Of a stretch of DNA of 64,000 nt, positions 45,967-55,241 are shown one piece after another; the first letter of the stretch is position 1, and each line of letters begins with the position of its first letter. The translations under genes were made by a program, and so were the position numbers. Below the pieces are notes generated by a model, which worked only from the letters and a program-made list of their open reading frames with translations, did no database searches and was not told where the DNA came from. This stretch comes from Deltaproteobacteria bacterium HGW-Deltaproteobacteria-6 (GTDB lineage Bacteria; Desulfobacterota; Syntrophia; Syntrophales; Smithellaceae), in assembly GCA_002840435.1 (NCBI GenBank), contig PHAT01000002.1, forward strand, positions 452,696 to 516,695, in the 5' to 3' direction.

Positions 45967-46202
45967 AGCCGTGAATCACAGTCTCCGGCATGACGGCATG
46001 AAGAGTTATCCAAATTTTTTTCATGACGGGCAGCAGGTGTCCTTGTGTTTGCGGCATCACACATGGTTTAAACACAACCCTTAAAGATAGCGCTTTGATT
46101 TAGAATTGGAATAAGATATATTTATAGTCCAAGCGGGCAATGCGGCTCGGGTCGGTATTTTATTTTGAAGTAAATAATCACCTGTGATGTCGGGGATATT
46201 TC

Positions 46203-46799
46203 GTGCAGACCTTAAAAAAAATCATACTGATTCTGCTGATTGTTATGGCCGTTTTCGCATCCGGGATGTTCTATGCTCCGGGATTTCTAGCCTATTCGAC
46301 AAATTATTCTAAAGTGGACGCCGTCATTCTATTGTTAGGCCCCGATTTTAACGCCCGCCAGAAACATGCCCGTGATTTGATGGATAAGGGGATGGCCGGC
46401 TATCTTATTATCCCCGCATACAACAAGGCTTATTTTGTCGATCAGGGAAAGATGAAACCATTACCCGGCAAAACGAACAAAAACCCTGTCACTGGAATCA
46501 ATGATCCAATGGCGTTCCGATATTACGAAGACACGCATCTTGAATTAATTGAAGCAAAAAAGACCATGACGATGTTTGGACAAAAATCGGCGATATTTGT
46601 CAGCTCACCCTATCATATGCGCCGTATCCAAATCATGGTGGACAAGGAGTTTGATCCCCATTTCCAATATTATTTTTCACCGACGCCTTATGAAGCGGCT
46701 CCGCTTGCTGCCTGGGAGCTGAAGGCATCTGACTGGAAAAAGATTTGGAGAGAATACGTAAAAATTTTATGGTTTATGATCTATCACCCATGGACATAA
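46203..46799 (+). CDS. DUF218/YdcF-SanA-like envelope protein
   Basis: 198 residues starting at GTG 46203. One N-terminal membrane segment or signal (KKIILILLIVMAVFASGMFYAPGFLAYS). The domain has DAVILLLGPDFNARQKHARDLMDKGMAGYLIIPA, THLELIEAKKTM and SAIFVSSPYHMRRIQIMVD, the layout of the DUF218 family (SanA, ElyC, YdcF). These have Rossmann-like folds at the inner membrane facing outwards and affect envelope integrity; their reaction is unknown. Monocistronic. Confidence 0.75.
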   Translation: MQTLKKIILILLIVMAVFASGMFYAPGFLAYSTNYSKVDAVILLLGPDFNARQKHARDLMDKGMAGYLIIPAYNKAYFVDQGKMKPLPGKTNKNPVTGINDPMAFRYYEDTHLELIEAKKTMTMFGQKSAIFVSSPYHMRRIQIMVDKEFDPHFQYYFSPTPYEAAPLAAWELKASDWKKIWREYVKILWFMIYHPWT

Positions 46800-46899
46800 A
46801 AAAAGGAAAGGGCTGAATCGCGCCGGTTTGATTTATGGCTTCTCTTTATGATCCACGGGCTTATTCCATTTTCAAATACCCTGAAGGGCACGCATCACA

Positions 46900-46927
46900 A
46901 ATGATCCCTCCGCAATGATCCCTCCGC
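46900..46927. repeat. 14-bp tandem duplication
   Basis: AATGATCCCTCCGC occurs twice in direct tandem (46900-46913 and 46914-46927) in the 268-bp gap between the DUF218 gene and rpoH. The gap otherwise shows no gene or clear terminator. Confidence 0.6.
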
Positions 46928-47067
46928 GGCCAGGAGAAGGCGGGCAGGCGTATTTTATACGCGTGACTTCGCGCCGCGTTTAGGCGATTAAGCTATGCGT
47001 CTATGAAGCCGGCAATCCCGATGTTTGCCCAACGCCGACAAACGTAGCGCTCGACAGAGGAATGGAA

Positions 47068-47913
47068 TTAGTTGTCCGGTTTCAGATACGGCAGCGCCAG
47101 TTGTACTTTTTTGAGGGCCTGTTTTTCAATCTGACGGGCGCGTTCGCGGGTAATGTTGTATTTGTCGCCGATTTCCTGAAGGGTCAACGGGTCATCCGCC
47201 ATGACGCGGTGCTGGATGATGTAGCTTTCCCGTTCGTTAAGTTTGGTCAGGGCGCCGGCAATATCACGCTTGACCAGACTTCGTTCCTCATGTTTAATCA
47301 ATGATACTTCCTGGTTATCCCCGTCATGCGTGAGAAAATCCATATGGGAGGTATCGCCGTCATCATTGATTAATTCATTGAGGGATAGATCGCGCGTACC
47401 CATGCGCAAATCCATCTCAGCCACTTCGGAGCCCTTTACGCCCAGAGATTCCGCTATTTCACTGAACTCGGGATTTTTTTTGGAAATCGTTTCCAGCTGC
47501 TTTTTGGCCTGACTCAACTTGAAAAAAAGTTTTCTCTGAGCCTGCGTCGTCCCGATTTTGACAATGCTCCAGGACTTGATCAGGTAATTCTGAATGTAGG
47601 CGCGAATCCACCAGACAGCATAAGAAATCAGGCGATAGCCTTTTTCAGGATCAAATTTTTTCACGGCATGGATCAGACCGATATTGCCTTCCTGAATCAG
47701 ATCAGCCAGCTTGAATCCGTAATTACGGTATTCATGGGCGATTTTAACGACAAACCGCAGATTGGAAACAATGAGTTTTTCCGCCGCTGCCATGTCATTA
47801 TTTTTCTTCAGGCTCATGGCCAGTTTGAATTCTTCCTCGGGGCTTAAGAGCGGAAAACGGTTGATCTCGGTAATATATAGGTCAAGAGTGCCTGTAACAA
47901 GGGGTAACTTCAA
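47068..47913 (-). CDS. rpoH: RNA polymerase sigma factor RpoH (sigma32 type)
   Basis: 281 residues from TTG 47913, with GGAGG about 8 nt upstream. Region 2: VSNLRFVVKIAHEYRNYGFKLADLIQEGNIGLIHAVKKFDPEKGYRLISYAVWWIRAYIQNYL. The RpoH box is recognisable as AQRKLFFKL. Region 4.2: LTLQEIGDKYNITRERARQIEKQALKKVQ. Directs RNA polymerase to heat-shock promoters. The neighbouring clpB is a typical member of that regulon. A perfect 6-bp inverted repeat lies about 25 bp upstream of the start. Confidence 0.93.
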   Translation of the reverse strand: MKLPLVTGTLDLYITEINRFPLLSPEEEFKLAMSLKKNNDMAAAEKLIVSNLRFVVKIAHEYRNYGFKLADLIQEGNIGLIHAVKKFDPEKGYRLISYAVWWIRAYIQNYLIKSWSIVKIGTTQAQRKLFFKLSQAKKQLETISKKNPEFSEIAESLGVKGSEVAEMDLRMGTRDLSLNELINDDGDTSHMDFLTHDGDNQEVSLIKHEERSLVKRDIAGALTKLNERESYIIQHRVMADDPLTLQEIGDKYNITRERARQIEKQALKKVQLALPYLKPDN

Positions 47914-47938
47914 CGTTCGGGCCTCCTAGATATAATAA

Positions 47939-47953
47939 ACATAGAGCCTATGT
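47939..47953. promoter_or_regulatory. Inverted repeat ACATAG-N3-CTATGT upstream of rpoH
   Basis: A perfect 6-bp inverted repeat with 3-bp centre in the promoter region of leftward rpoH, near an AT-rich -10-like stretch (TATTATA on the minus strand). Candidate operator. Confidence 0.35.
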
Positions 47954-47994
47954 ATCGAAGAGTGCATGCCCGGTCAAGTAAATATTTCCACTTC

Positions 47995-48023
47995 TTGACA
48001 GGCAAACCTTCAATGTTTATTCT
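47995..48023 (+). promoter_or_regulatory. Promoter of the diadenylate cyclase-clpB unit
   Basis: TTGACA (47995-48000), a 17-bp spacer and TATTCT (48018-48023), 25 bp before the diadenylate cyclase ATG. It has the sigma70 form; I see no sigma32-type CCCCAT -10 here, so heat control of clpB would need another promoter inside the upstream gene. Confidence 0.5.
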
Positions 48024-48047
48024 ATAAGAAAAATCTGAGGAATTGAA

Positions 48048-48920
48048 ATGAAATCAGTTAATAAGACGATGATCGAATCGGCCGTTAAACTGGCAAAAGA
48101 GTTTAATGCCGGCTGTATTCTGGTATGCGTGGACGTCAAAAGCGAGCTTGCGGATTTATCGGAAGACGTCAGGACATCCGTTCATTTCATTCTGGTCACC
48201 AGAGAGGATGAAGAGGTGTCGGAGAAATTGGCGGAGTTCGTACAAAAGCTGGACGTTCCCAATGTGAATCTGACACGGGTGGGTAAAATAAAAATAGCAA
48301 TAGCCAAGGGCATCGTTTCCGGATTGTTCAAAAAAGGAGACAAAATCGTCTGCCTTTCCGGCGTGCCGAAGTTTGGTTATGCAGACAGCATTTTTTTTAT
48401 TGATGTCGGCCGCGAATTTGAAATCCTGACCTCCGATTTCATCAACGATGTTGTAGAGGCTGTGCAGCCCGAAGTTTTTAACGCAGCTTTGAACATTGCC
48501 TGTGAATTGGCCGCGCAGGGCAGGGAAAACCGGAAGGTCGGAACAATCTTTGTGCTGGGGGATGAAGAAAAAGTTTTGCAGCTTTCCCGGCAGATGATTA
48601 TGAATCCGTTTTCCGGCTATTCCGAAAACGAGCGCAATATTTTGAATCCGGAACTGGAGGAAACGATCAAAGAATTTTCCGCCATTGACGGTGCGTTTGT
48701 CATCAAGTCCAATGGCGTCATTGTTACAGCCGGCAGGCATCTGAGCGCTGCACTCGAAAGCAAGGATTTTCCGTCGGGACTGGGCAGCCGGCATATTGCC
48801 GCGGCAGGCATTACCAATGTCACAAAAGCTGTGGCCATGGTGATTTCTGAATCTTCGGGAAATGTCAGTGTCTTCAAAAACGGTAAATTGTTTGTGACGA
48901 TTGAAAAACCGGTGGAATAG
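48048..48920 (+). CDS. Diadenylate cyclase (DisA-N/DacZ-like) with N-terminal PK-C-like domain
   Basis: 290 residues. The C-terminal DAC domain has the two signature motifs: D214-G215-A216 in [20 protein letters not shown], and R248-H249 in [13 protein letters not shown], close to the canonical RHR. These place ATP in the cyclase, which makes c-di-AMP from two ATP. The N-terminal about 150 residues ([49 protein letters not shown]) resemble the pyruvate-kinase C-terminal-like domain of archaeal-type DacZ proteins. Soluble, with no membrane helices, unlike CdaA. It lies 13 bp before clpB. Confidence 0.83.
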   Translation: MKSVNKTMIESAVKLAKEFNAGCILVCVDVKSELADLSEDVRTSVHFILVTREDEEVSEKLAEFVQKLDVPNVNLTRVGKIKIAIAKGIVSGLFKKGDKIVCLSGVPKFGYADSIFFIDVGREFEILTSDFINDVVEAVQPEVFNAALNIACELAAQGRENRKVGTIFVLGDEEKVLQLSRQMIMNPFSGYSENERNILNPELEETIKEFSAIDGAFVIKSNGVIVTAGRHLSAALESKDFPSGLGSRHIAAAGITNVTKAVAMVISESSGNVSVFKNGKLFVTIEKPVE

Positions 48921-48933
48921 AAAGGGGTCGATG

Positions 48934-51522
48934 ATGAGATTTGATAAATTTACATTAAAAGTTCAGGAAGCCATCCAGGATGCGCAGTCGCTGGCCGGTT
49001 CCATGGGACATCAGTCCATTGAACCTGAGCATCTTTTGATATGTTTTTTACGTCAGGAAGACGGCATTGCCGGCGCCGTCATGAATAAGCTGAACGCTTC
49101 GCCGCAGCAGACGGAGCAGGAGCTCGAACGGTATTTAAAGAAACAGCCAAGTGTTCAGGGCGCCGGTTCAGGCCAGGTATATATGGGCGGAAGGCTCAAT
49201 AAAATATTTGACAAGGCGATGACGGAAGCGGCGCAGCTCAAGGACGAATATGTCAGCGCCGAGCACGTGCTGGTCGTGATCGCTGAAGAAAAAGAAGGAC
49301 AGGCCGGGAAAATCCTGCGTCAGGCGGGGGTGACCAGGGACAATATCTTTAAAGTGCTGGTCGATATTCGCGGCAATCAGCGAGTGACCGATCCGAATCC
49401 GGAAGGCAAATATCAGGCCCTGGAACGCTATGCCAGGGATTTCAACGAGCTGGCGAAAAAAGGTTTGTTCGATCCGGTGATCGGCCGCGATGAGGAAATT
49501 CGCCGCATCATGCAGGTGCTCTCACGGCGCACCAAGAATAATCCGGTGCTCATCGGTGAACCGGGCGTAGGCAAGACGGCTATCGTGGAGGGGCTGGCGC
49601 AGCGGATTGTCAATGGTGACGTTCCTGAAAACCTGAAGAACAAACGCGTGATCGGACTGGATGTCGGAGCGTTGATCGCCGGCGCGAAGTACCGCGGCGA
49701 GTTTGAAGAACGTCTGAAAGCGGTTTTAAAGGAGGTCATCAGTTCCGAAGGGGAGATCATTCTCTTTATCGATGAAATCCATACCGTTGTCGGAGCCGGT
49801 GCGGCGGAAGGATCGATGGACGCGTCCAACATGCTTAAACCTGCGCTGGCTCGGGGCGAACTGCGCTGCGTGGGCGCGACGACGCTCAATGAATACCGTA
49901 AATACATCGAGAAGGACGCGGCGCTGGAACGGCGTTTTCAGCCTGTTTTAGTCAAGGAGCCAACGGTGGAAGATACGATCGCCATCCTGCGCGGCCTCAA
50001 AGAACGCTATGAAGTGCATCACGGGGTGCGCATCAAGGATTCGGCCATCGTGGCTGCCGCCACGCTGTCGCATCGCTACATTACCGACCGGTTTTTGCCG
50101 GACAAAGCAGTGGATCTCATCGATGAAGCCGCATCTAGGCTGAGGATAGAGCTCGACTCCATGCCATCCGAGATCGACACGATTGACCGGAAAATTATTC
50201 AGCTGGAAATTGAAAAGCAATCGCTCAAGAAGGATACGGATAAGGCCGCAAAAGAGCGGCGTGACAAGATCGAAAAGGAACTGGCTGAACTCAAATCCAG
50301 TATGGATCAAATGAAAGTGCACTGGTCTTTGGAAAAAGATATTATTAAAAAAATTCAGCATATCAAAAGCCAGACGGAATCACTGAAAACAGAGGAGGTC
50401 AATGCCCAGCGGGAAGGCAATCTGGCGAAAGCCGCGGAGATCCGCTACGGCAAACTGGTTGCGCTGGATCGCGAACTTCTGGAAGAGCAGAAAAAACTGG
50501 AAGAAACGCAGAAGAACAACCAGATGCTCAAGGAAGAAGTGGATGCCGAAGATGTGGCGGAAGTCGTTGCCAACTGGACGGGCATTCCGCTTTCCCGCAT
50601 GATGGAAAGCGATGTGCAAAAGCTCATCCACATGGACGAACGGCTCAAACTGCGCGTGATCGGTCAGGATGACGGAATTGGAGCGGTATCCGCCGCGTTA
50701 AGGAGGGCGCGTTCCGGCTTGCAGGACCCCAACCGTCCGATCGGATCTTTTATTTTTCTGGGGCCGACCGGTGTCGGCAAAACCGAGCTGGCCCGGGCGC
50801 TGGCGGAATTCATGTTCGATAATGAACAGGCCATGATCCGCATCGATATGTCCGAGTATATGGAGAAGCATGCGGTGGCGCGTCTGATTGGCGCTCCGCC
50901 CGGTTATGTCGGTTATGACGAGGGCGGTTATCTGACGGAAGCCGTTCGACGGAAGCCATACAGTGTTTTACTTTTCGATGAAATTGAAAAGGCGCATCCG
51001 GATGTGTTCAATATTCTGCTGCAGATTCTGGATGACGGCAGGCTTACCGACGGTCATGGCCGCACGGTCGATTTCAAGAATACCGTGGTGATCATGACGT
51101 CCAATGTGGGCAGTCAGTGGATTCAGGATCCGGCGCTCGACGATGAAGAGAAGCAGAATCGCTCGATGGAAGTGCTGCGTGCGACGTTTAAGCCTGAATT
51201 TTTAAACCGTATCGACGACATTATTATGTTCCACGCGCTGGCTTTGGAAGATCTCTATCGAATCGTCGATATTCAACTGGGCCTGATCGATAAGCGGCTC
51301 AAGGAACGCAAACTCAGCATCGAATTGACAGACACGGCGAAAAAATATATAGCCGAACAGGGTTACAGTCCGGTTTACGGGGCGCGGCCGCTCAAGCGCT
51401 CGCTGCAAAAACTTATTTTGGATCCATTGGCGCTGGATATTCTGGGCGGGAAATTCTCCGAAGGAGACCACATCGTCATCGGCGTGTCCAAAGGTGCTAT
51501 TACCTTCAGCAAGAAAAGTTAA
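48934..51522 (+). CDS. clpB: ClpB disaggregase chaperone
   Basis: 862 residues from ATG 48934; the ATG immediately before at 48931 is equivalent. N-terminal Clp repeat domain ([35 protein letters not shown]), AAA-1 with Walker [10 protein letters not shown] (from residue 208), a middle coiled-coil domain of about 120 residues, and AAA-2 with Walker [10 protein letters not shown] (from residue 610) and the [14 protein letters not shown] segment. The hexamer works with DnaK to dissolve aggregates after heat stress. It follows the diadenylate cyclase closely and rpoH lies divergently nearby. Confidence 0.97.
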   Translation: MRFDKFTLKVQEAIQDAQSLAGSMGHQSIEPEHLLICFLRQEDGIAGAVMNKLNASPQQTEQELERYLKKQPSVQGAGSGQVYMGGRLNKIFDKAMTEAAQLKDEYVSAEHVLVVIAEEKEGQAGKILRQAGVTRDNIFKVLVDIRGNQRVTDPNPEGKYQALERYARDFNELAKKGLFDPVIGRDEEIRRIMQVLSRRTKNNPVLIGEPGVGKTAIVEGLAQRIVNGDVPENLKNKRVIGLDVGALIAGAKYRGEFEERLKAVLKEVISSEGEIILFIDEIHTVVGAGAAEGSMDASNMLKPALARGELRCVGATTLNEYRKYIEKDAALERRFQPVLVKEPTVEDTIAILRGLKERYEVHHGVRIKDSAIVAAATLSHRYITDRFLPDKAVDLIDEAASRLRIELDSMPSEIDTIDRKIIQLEIEKQSLKKDTDKAAKERRDKIEKELAELKSSMDQMKVHWSLEKDIIKKIQHIKSQTESLKTEEVNAQREGNLAKAAEIRYGKLVALDRELLEEQKKLEETQKNNQMLKEEVDAEDVAEVVANWTGIPLSRMMESDVQKLIHMDERLKLRVIGQDDGIGAVSAALRRARSGLQDPNRPIGSFIFLGPTGVGKTELARALAEFMFDNEQAMIRIDMSEYMEKHAVARLIGAPPGYVGYDEGGYLTEAVRRKPYSVLLFDEIEKAHPDVFNILLQILDDGRLTDGHGRTVDFKNTVVIMTSNVGSQWIQDPALDDEEKQNRSMEVLRATFKPEFLNRIDDIIMFHALALEDLYRIVDIQLGLIDKRLKERKLSIELTDTAKKYIAEQGYSPVYGARPLKRSLQKLILDPLALDILGGKFSEGDHIVIGVSKGAITFSKKS

Positions 51523-51527
51523 AGAGG

Positions 51528-51552
51528 CAGGGGCGGGTTTAGCCCGCCCCTG
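51528..51552. terminator. GC-rich hairpin after clpB
   Basis: CAGGGGCGGG-TTTAG-CCCGCCCCTG, a perfect 10-bp stem 5 bp after the clpB stop, without a T-run. It lies 27 bp before the next gene, so it may be a partial terminator, an mRNA-stability hairpin, or a dispersed repeat. Confidence 0.5.
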
Positions 51553-51579
51553 TAAACAGAAAACCAGGGGGGTGGTGTC

Positions 51580-51969
51580 ATGGCAGAAGAGAAGAAAGGC
51601 GAAGGATTTGTCATTAAAGATAAACGTTTTTCGGAAGAATCGGAGAGCAAAGAGGAACCAGTGGTCCGGAGCGGACCGGATGTGAAAGAAAAAATGGAAA
51701 AACATACCACTGAACCGTTGGACTATCCTCAGGTCAATTTCACAAATTTTGTCATATCACTCAGCACGTCCGCTCTTTTTCAGTTCGGCGATTTTCCCGA
51801 ATATGAAGGAGGCAAGGCTGAGAAAAATCTTCCGGCCGCCAAACAGACAATCGACATTCTGGACATGCTCAATGAAAAAACCAAAGGTAATCTGGATCAA
51901 AATGAAGCCAGCCTGATCCAGGGCGTGCTTTACGAACTGAAAATGCGTTATGTCAAAGAAAAAGTTTGA
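51580..51969 (+). CDS. DUF1844 domain protein
   Basis: 129 residues. A charged N-terminal tail of about 50 residues precedes the DUF1844 core: VNFTNFVISLSTSALFQFGDFPEYEGGKAEKNLPAAKQTIDILDMLNEKTKGNLDQNEASLIQGVLYELKMRYV. The family is conserved in Deltaproteobacteria and some other phyla and is of unknown function. No signal peptide. It overlaps the longer of two possible ispE starts. Confidence 0.85.
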   Translation: MAEEKKGEGFVIKDKRFSEESESKEEPVVRSGPDVKEKMEKHTTEPLDYPQVNFTNFVISLSTSALFQFGDFPEYEGGKAEKNLPAAKQTIDILDMLNEKTKGNLDQNEASLIQGVLYELKMRYVKEKV

Positions 51970-52810
51970 CATGCGCAGTCAGGCCCCGGCGAAAATCAAC
52001 CTTTTGCTGCGCATTCTTCGGAAGCGTCCAGATGGTTACCACGATCTGGCTTCCGTGATGCAGCAGATATCCATCTATGATGAATTGACCTATTCCCTCC
52101 GCCCGGAGGGAATAGTGCTTCATTGCCCAGGCACAGATCTTCCCGTCAATGAAGACAACTTGGTATACCGTGCCACCCGCGCACTTTTTAATTTCACAGG
52201 CTACAAGGGCGGCGTCGAAATAATTCTGGATAAAAAAATTCCCTCGGCTGCCGGGTTGGGCGGCGGGAGTTCCGATGCCGCAGCAACCCTTATGGCGTTA
52301 AATGACTTATGTTCACTGAACGTCAGTCAGGCTGATCTGATGCAAATTGGCGCAAAACTCGGAGCGGATGTTCCTTTTTTTATTTTTGGGCGAAACGCCT
52401 TTGCAACGGGCATCGGCGATGAACTCCAAGTCCTCCCTGAGATGCCAAAACTTAACATGATTTTAATAAATCCCGCCTTCCCGCTCTCCACAAAAACGGT
52501 TTATGAAGGTCTTAATTTAACATTGACAAAGAATAAAAATAATTATAGCATTCCGCGATTTTACGCACTAGGTGACGTAATTCGGGAATTGCATAATGAT
52601 TTAGAGTCTGTGTCGATTCAGATGCATCCCGAATTAAACGATTTCAAGCGAATGCTGGTGAAAGAAGGCGCCCTGGGTGCATTGATGTCGGGCAGTGGCC
52701 CCACGCTGTTTGGTATTTTTAAAGATGAAAAAAAAGCCAAAGAAGCGCGGGATGCCATATTGAAAAAAGTTTCCGGAGAATGTCTGGTTTTCTTTGCCCA
52801 ATCACTGTAA
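51950..52810 (+). CDS. ispE: 4-diphosphocytidyl-2-C-methyl-D-erythritol kinase (IspE)
   Basis: 286 residues from ATG 51950; ATG 51971, just after the DUF1844 stop, would give 279 and is equally plausible. GHMP kinase features: RSQAPAKINLLLRILRKRPDGYHDL (AKxNLxLxvxxkRxDGYH), the ATP loop IPSAAGLGGGSSDAAATLMALN, and the C-terminal GALGALMSGSGPTLFGIF. It phosphorylates CDP-methylerythritol in the non-mevalonate isoprenoid pathway. Followed by tRNA-Gln and prs, a common order in many bacteria (ispE-prs-rplY-pth). Confidence 0.95.
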   Translation: MSKKKFDMRSQAPAKINLLLRILRKRPDGYHDLASVMQQISIYDELTYSLRPEGIVLHCPGTDLPVNEDNLVYRATRALFNFTGYKGGVEIILDKKIPSAAGLGGGSSDAAATLMALNDLCSLNVSQADLMQIGAKLGADVPFFIFGRNAFATGIGDELQVLPEMPKLNMILINPAFPLSTKTVYEGLNLTLTKNKNNYSIPRFYALGDVIRELHNDLESVSIQMHPELNDFKRMLVKEGALGALMSGSGPTLFGIFKDEKKAKEARDAILKKVSGECLVFFAQSL

Positions 52811-52850
52811 TAGCTGAATTTATTCGGTATTATAATTAATAGAGGGACGA

Positions 52851-52925
52851 TGGGGCGTCGTCAAGCGGTAAGACACAGGATTTTGGTTCCTGCACTCGGA
52901 GGTTCGAATCCTCCCGCCCCAGCCA
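52851..52925 (+). tRNA. tRNA-Gln (UUG)
   Basis: 75 nt with encoded CCA. Acceptor TGGGGCG pairs with CGCCCCA; the anticodon arm CAGGA-TTTTGGT-TCCTG has anticodon TTG; the T-arm GGAGG-TTCGAAT-CCTCC is perfect. It lies between ispE and prs, within the operon-like run. Confidence 0.97.
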
Positions 52926-52950
52926 AAAATGACTGCGGAGAAATATTTAA

Positions 52951-53892
52951 ATGCTAGAAAGAATTAGGATTTTTTCCGGTAACGCCAATATATCACTGGC
53001 GCAGAAAATATGCGAAAAATTGGGCGTACCCTTGGGAAAAGCCAACGTTACCACCTTCAGTGATGGAGAAACGCGCGTCGAGATTAATGAAAACGTGCGA
53101 GGGATGGATGTTTTCATTATCCAGTCCACCTGCACGCCGGTGAACGTCACCTTAATGGAATTGCTCATCATGAGTGATGCCATGAAAAGGGCCTCGGCCG
53201 ACCGCATTACCGCCGTCGTTCCTTATTATGGATATGCCAGACAGGATCGAAAAGTTGCTCCCCGCGCACCGATTTCGGCAAAATTAGTAGCGGATCTGAT
53301 TACCACCGCAGGCGCCCAACGCCTTTTATCCATGGATTTGCATGCCGGCCAGATTCAGGGGTTTTTCAATATCCCTGTGGATAATCTTTTTGCCACACCG
53401 GTTTTGATTGATTACATGAAAAAGAATTATGAGGATAATGTAGTGGTTGTATCGCCGGATACCGGCGGCGTGGAAAGAGCCAGAGCATTCGGCAAAAGGT
53501 TGGGGGCGTCTCTGGCCATTATCGATAAAAGAAGAGAAGGTCCCAATGAAGCTCAGGTGATGAATATCATTGGTAATATTAAGGGAAAACGCGTCATTAT
53601 TCTGGATGATATGGTTGATACGGCAGGAACCGTCGTTCAGGCGGCCAATGCTCTGACGGACGCTGGTGCTCTGGAAGTATCGGTTTGCTGTACCCATCCG
53701 GTTTTATCGGGTCCGGCGATTGATCGCATTGAAAGCTCCAATATCAAGGAATTTGTTGTAACGGATACGATTCCATTGAGTGAGAGAGCGTCCAATTGTA
53801 ACAGAATAAAGATATTGTCGGTGTCCGGCCTGTTATCCGAGGCTGTGCGCCGCATATACTATAACGATTCAGTAAGCTCATTATTTATTTAG
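52951..53892 (+). CDS. prs: Ribose-phosphate pyrophosphokinase
   Basis: 313 residues, full length. Motifs: [17 protein letters not shown] at the N-terminus, the catalytic/flag region [34 protein letters not shown] (PRPP synthetase signature), [16 protein letters not shown] and the PRPP-binding loop [13 protein letters not shown]. Makes PRPP from ribose 5-phosphate and ATP. Followed by rplY 14 bp later. Confidence 0.96.
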   Translation: MLERIRIFSGNANISLAQKICEKLGVPLGKANVTTFSDGETRVEINENVRGMDVFIIQSTCTPVNVTLMELLIMSDAMKRASADRITAVVPYYGYARQDRKVAPRAPISAKLVADLITTAGAQRLLSMDLHAGQIQGFFNIPVDNLFATPVLIDYMKKNYEDNVVVVSPDTGGVERARAFGKRLGASLAIIDKRREGPNEAQVMNIIGNIKGKRVIILDDMVDTAGTVVQAANALTDAGALEVSVCCTHPVLSGPAIDRIESSNIKEFVVTDTIPLSERASNCNRIKILSVSGLLSEAVRRIYYNDSVSSLFI

Positions 53893-53906
53893 GAGGAGAG
53901 GGGTAA

Positions 53907-54560
53907 ATGGAAATAACCGATTTAGCGGCACAGGTCCGTAAAGAACAGAAAAAAGGTCCAGCCCGCCGATTGCGGCAGCAAGGATTTGTGCCGGCTATTT
54001 TTTACGGCGGATCTACAGAAAACATTCAGCTGGCCGTAAAGAGCATTGATCTGCTGAAGCTGCGCAAAGAGAAGAAAGTTCACTCCTTCATCAAGCTGAT
54101 TATTGATGACGGTGGCAAGAAACTGGAAAAACTTTCTTTGATTAAGGAATTGCAGATTCAGCCCTTGACCGGCAAGATGTTTCACGCTGATTTCTACGAA
54201 GTGGATATGAAAAAGAAGCTGGAATTTGACGTTACTCTGAATTTTACGGGTAAATCCATCGGCGTGGAAAACGGCGGAGAACTCCAGCATATCAAACGCG
54301 AAGTGAAGGTTTTGTGTCTACCGGCGGATCTGCCTGATCATATTGATGTGGATATTACAGCCATTGATATTGGTCATTCCATTAAAGTCAAAGACATCAA
54401 GATTCCTGATGGTCTGATCCATCTGGATCCTCCGGATGCCGCTGTTGTATCAGTTGCCGCAGTCAAAGTCGTTAAGATAGAAGCTGCTGAAGCAGTTGCG
54501 GCGGAAGGTGCAGCTGCTGCTGAACCCGCAAAAGAAGAGAAGAAAGAAAAGGAAAAGTAA
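53907..54560 (+). CDS. rplY: 50S ribosomal protein L25 (general stress protein Ctc type)
   Basis: 217 residues, the long Ctc form. The N-terminal L25 domain has KEQKKGPARRLRQQGFVPAIFYGG and IDLLKLRKEKKVHSFIKL; the TL5/CTC C-terminal domain has EFDVTLNFTGKSIGVENGGELQHIKREVKVLCLPADLPDHIDVDI. The tail of about 30 residues is Ala/Glu/Lys-rich. Binds 5S rRNA. AGGAGAGG precedes the ATG. Confidence 0.95.
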   Translation: MEITDLAAQVRKEQKKGPARRLRQQGFVPAIFYGGSTENIQLAVKSIDLLKLRKEKKVHSFIKLIIDDGGKKLEKLSLIKELQIQPLTGKMFHADFYEVDMKKKLEFDVTLNFTGKSIGVENGGELQHIKREVKVLCLPADLPDHIDVDITAIDIGHSIKVKDIKIPDGLIHLDPPDAAVVSVAAVKVVKIEAAEAVAAEGAAAAEPAKEEKKEKEK

Positions 54561-54644
54561 AGTTTATCTAGAATTGGGCGGGAGATCATGCTTCCCTCTG
54601 CTTTGGCAAAAATATTTTTTCGTTTTCGAAGAGAGAGGGAGCAA

Positions 54645-55238
54645 ATGTCGCATCTGATTGTAGGCTTGGGTAATCCGGGCAAACGCTACGAGCCGACCCG
54701 GCACAACATCGGGTTCATGGCTCTGGATGCACTGGCCGCTCAATTGGAAATAGCATTGAAACAGAAGAGCTTCAATGCATTGTGGGGCAAGGGAACCATC
54801 GCCGGGAACAATGTTCTGCTGGCCCAGCCTCAAACATTCATGAATTTGAGTGGTACTGCGGTAAGGCAGTTACAGTCGTTCTTTAAAACTGAAATCAGCA
54901 ATCTCATCGTTATTCACGATGATCTCGACTTGCCTTTTGGTGCAATCCGACTGAAGGCGGGAGGAGGGACTGCCGGTCATAAAGGGCTGGCATCTATCGA
55001 GTCTAACTTGGGAACTTCTGAATTTATCAGGGTGAGACTGGGTATTGGCAAACCAGTTGACAAATCCCGAATTGAGGGTTATGTGTTGGAGCCCTTTCGG
55101 AAGGAAGAGCAAATCGTGTTGCCAGAATTGCTTCAGCGGGCAGCCGATGCGAGTGCTGAAATTGTTTTGAACGGTCTGCAGAAAGCCATAGGCAAGTACC
55201 AGACAAAAAATATAAATTTTTTAAAGAAGGAGGACTAG
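54645..55238 (+). CDS. pth: Peptidyl-tRNA hydrolase
   Basis: 197 residues from ATG 54645 with GAGAGGGAG upstream; a longer frame from 54588 adds 19 residues before the conserved start and is rejected. Motifs: MSHLIVGLGNPGKRYEPTRHNIGFM (catalytic His in TRHN), LAQPQTFMNLSGTAV and IVIHDDLDLPFGAIRLKAGGGTAGHKGLASI. Recycles peptidyl-tRNAs released from stalled ribosomes. Three bp before hppA. Confidence 0.96.
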   Translation: MSHLIVGLGNPGKRYEPTRHNIGFMALDALAAQLEIALKQKSFNALWGKGTIAGNNVLLAQPQTFMNLSGTAVRQLQSFFKTEISNLIVIHDDLDLPFGAIRLKAGGGTAGHKGLASIESNLGTSEFIRVRLGIGKPVDKSRIEGYVLEPFRKEEQIVLPELLQRAADASAEIVLNGLQKAIGKYQTKNINFLKKED

Positions 55239-55241
55239 TTA

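Noticed and set aside
47995-48023. Sigma32 heat-shock promoter before the cyclase-clpB pair
   Set aside because: The -10 region lacks the CCCCAT-type element; the site fits a sigma70 promoter better.
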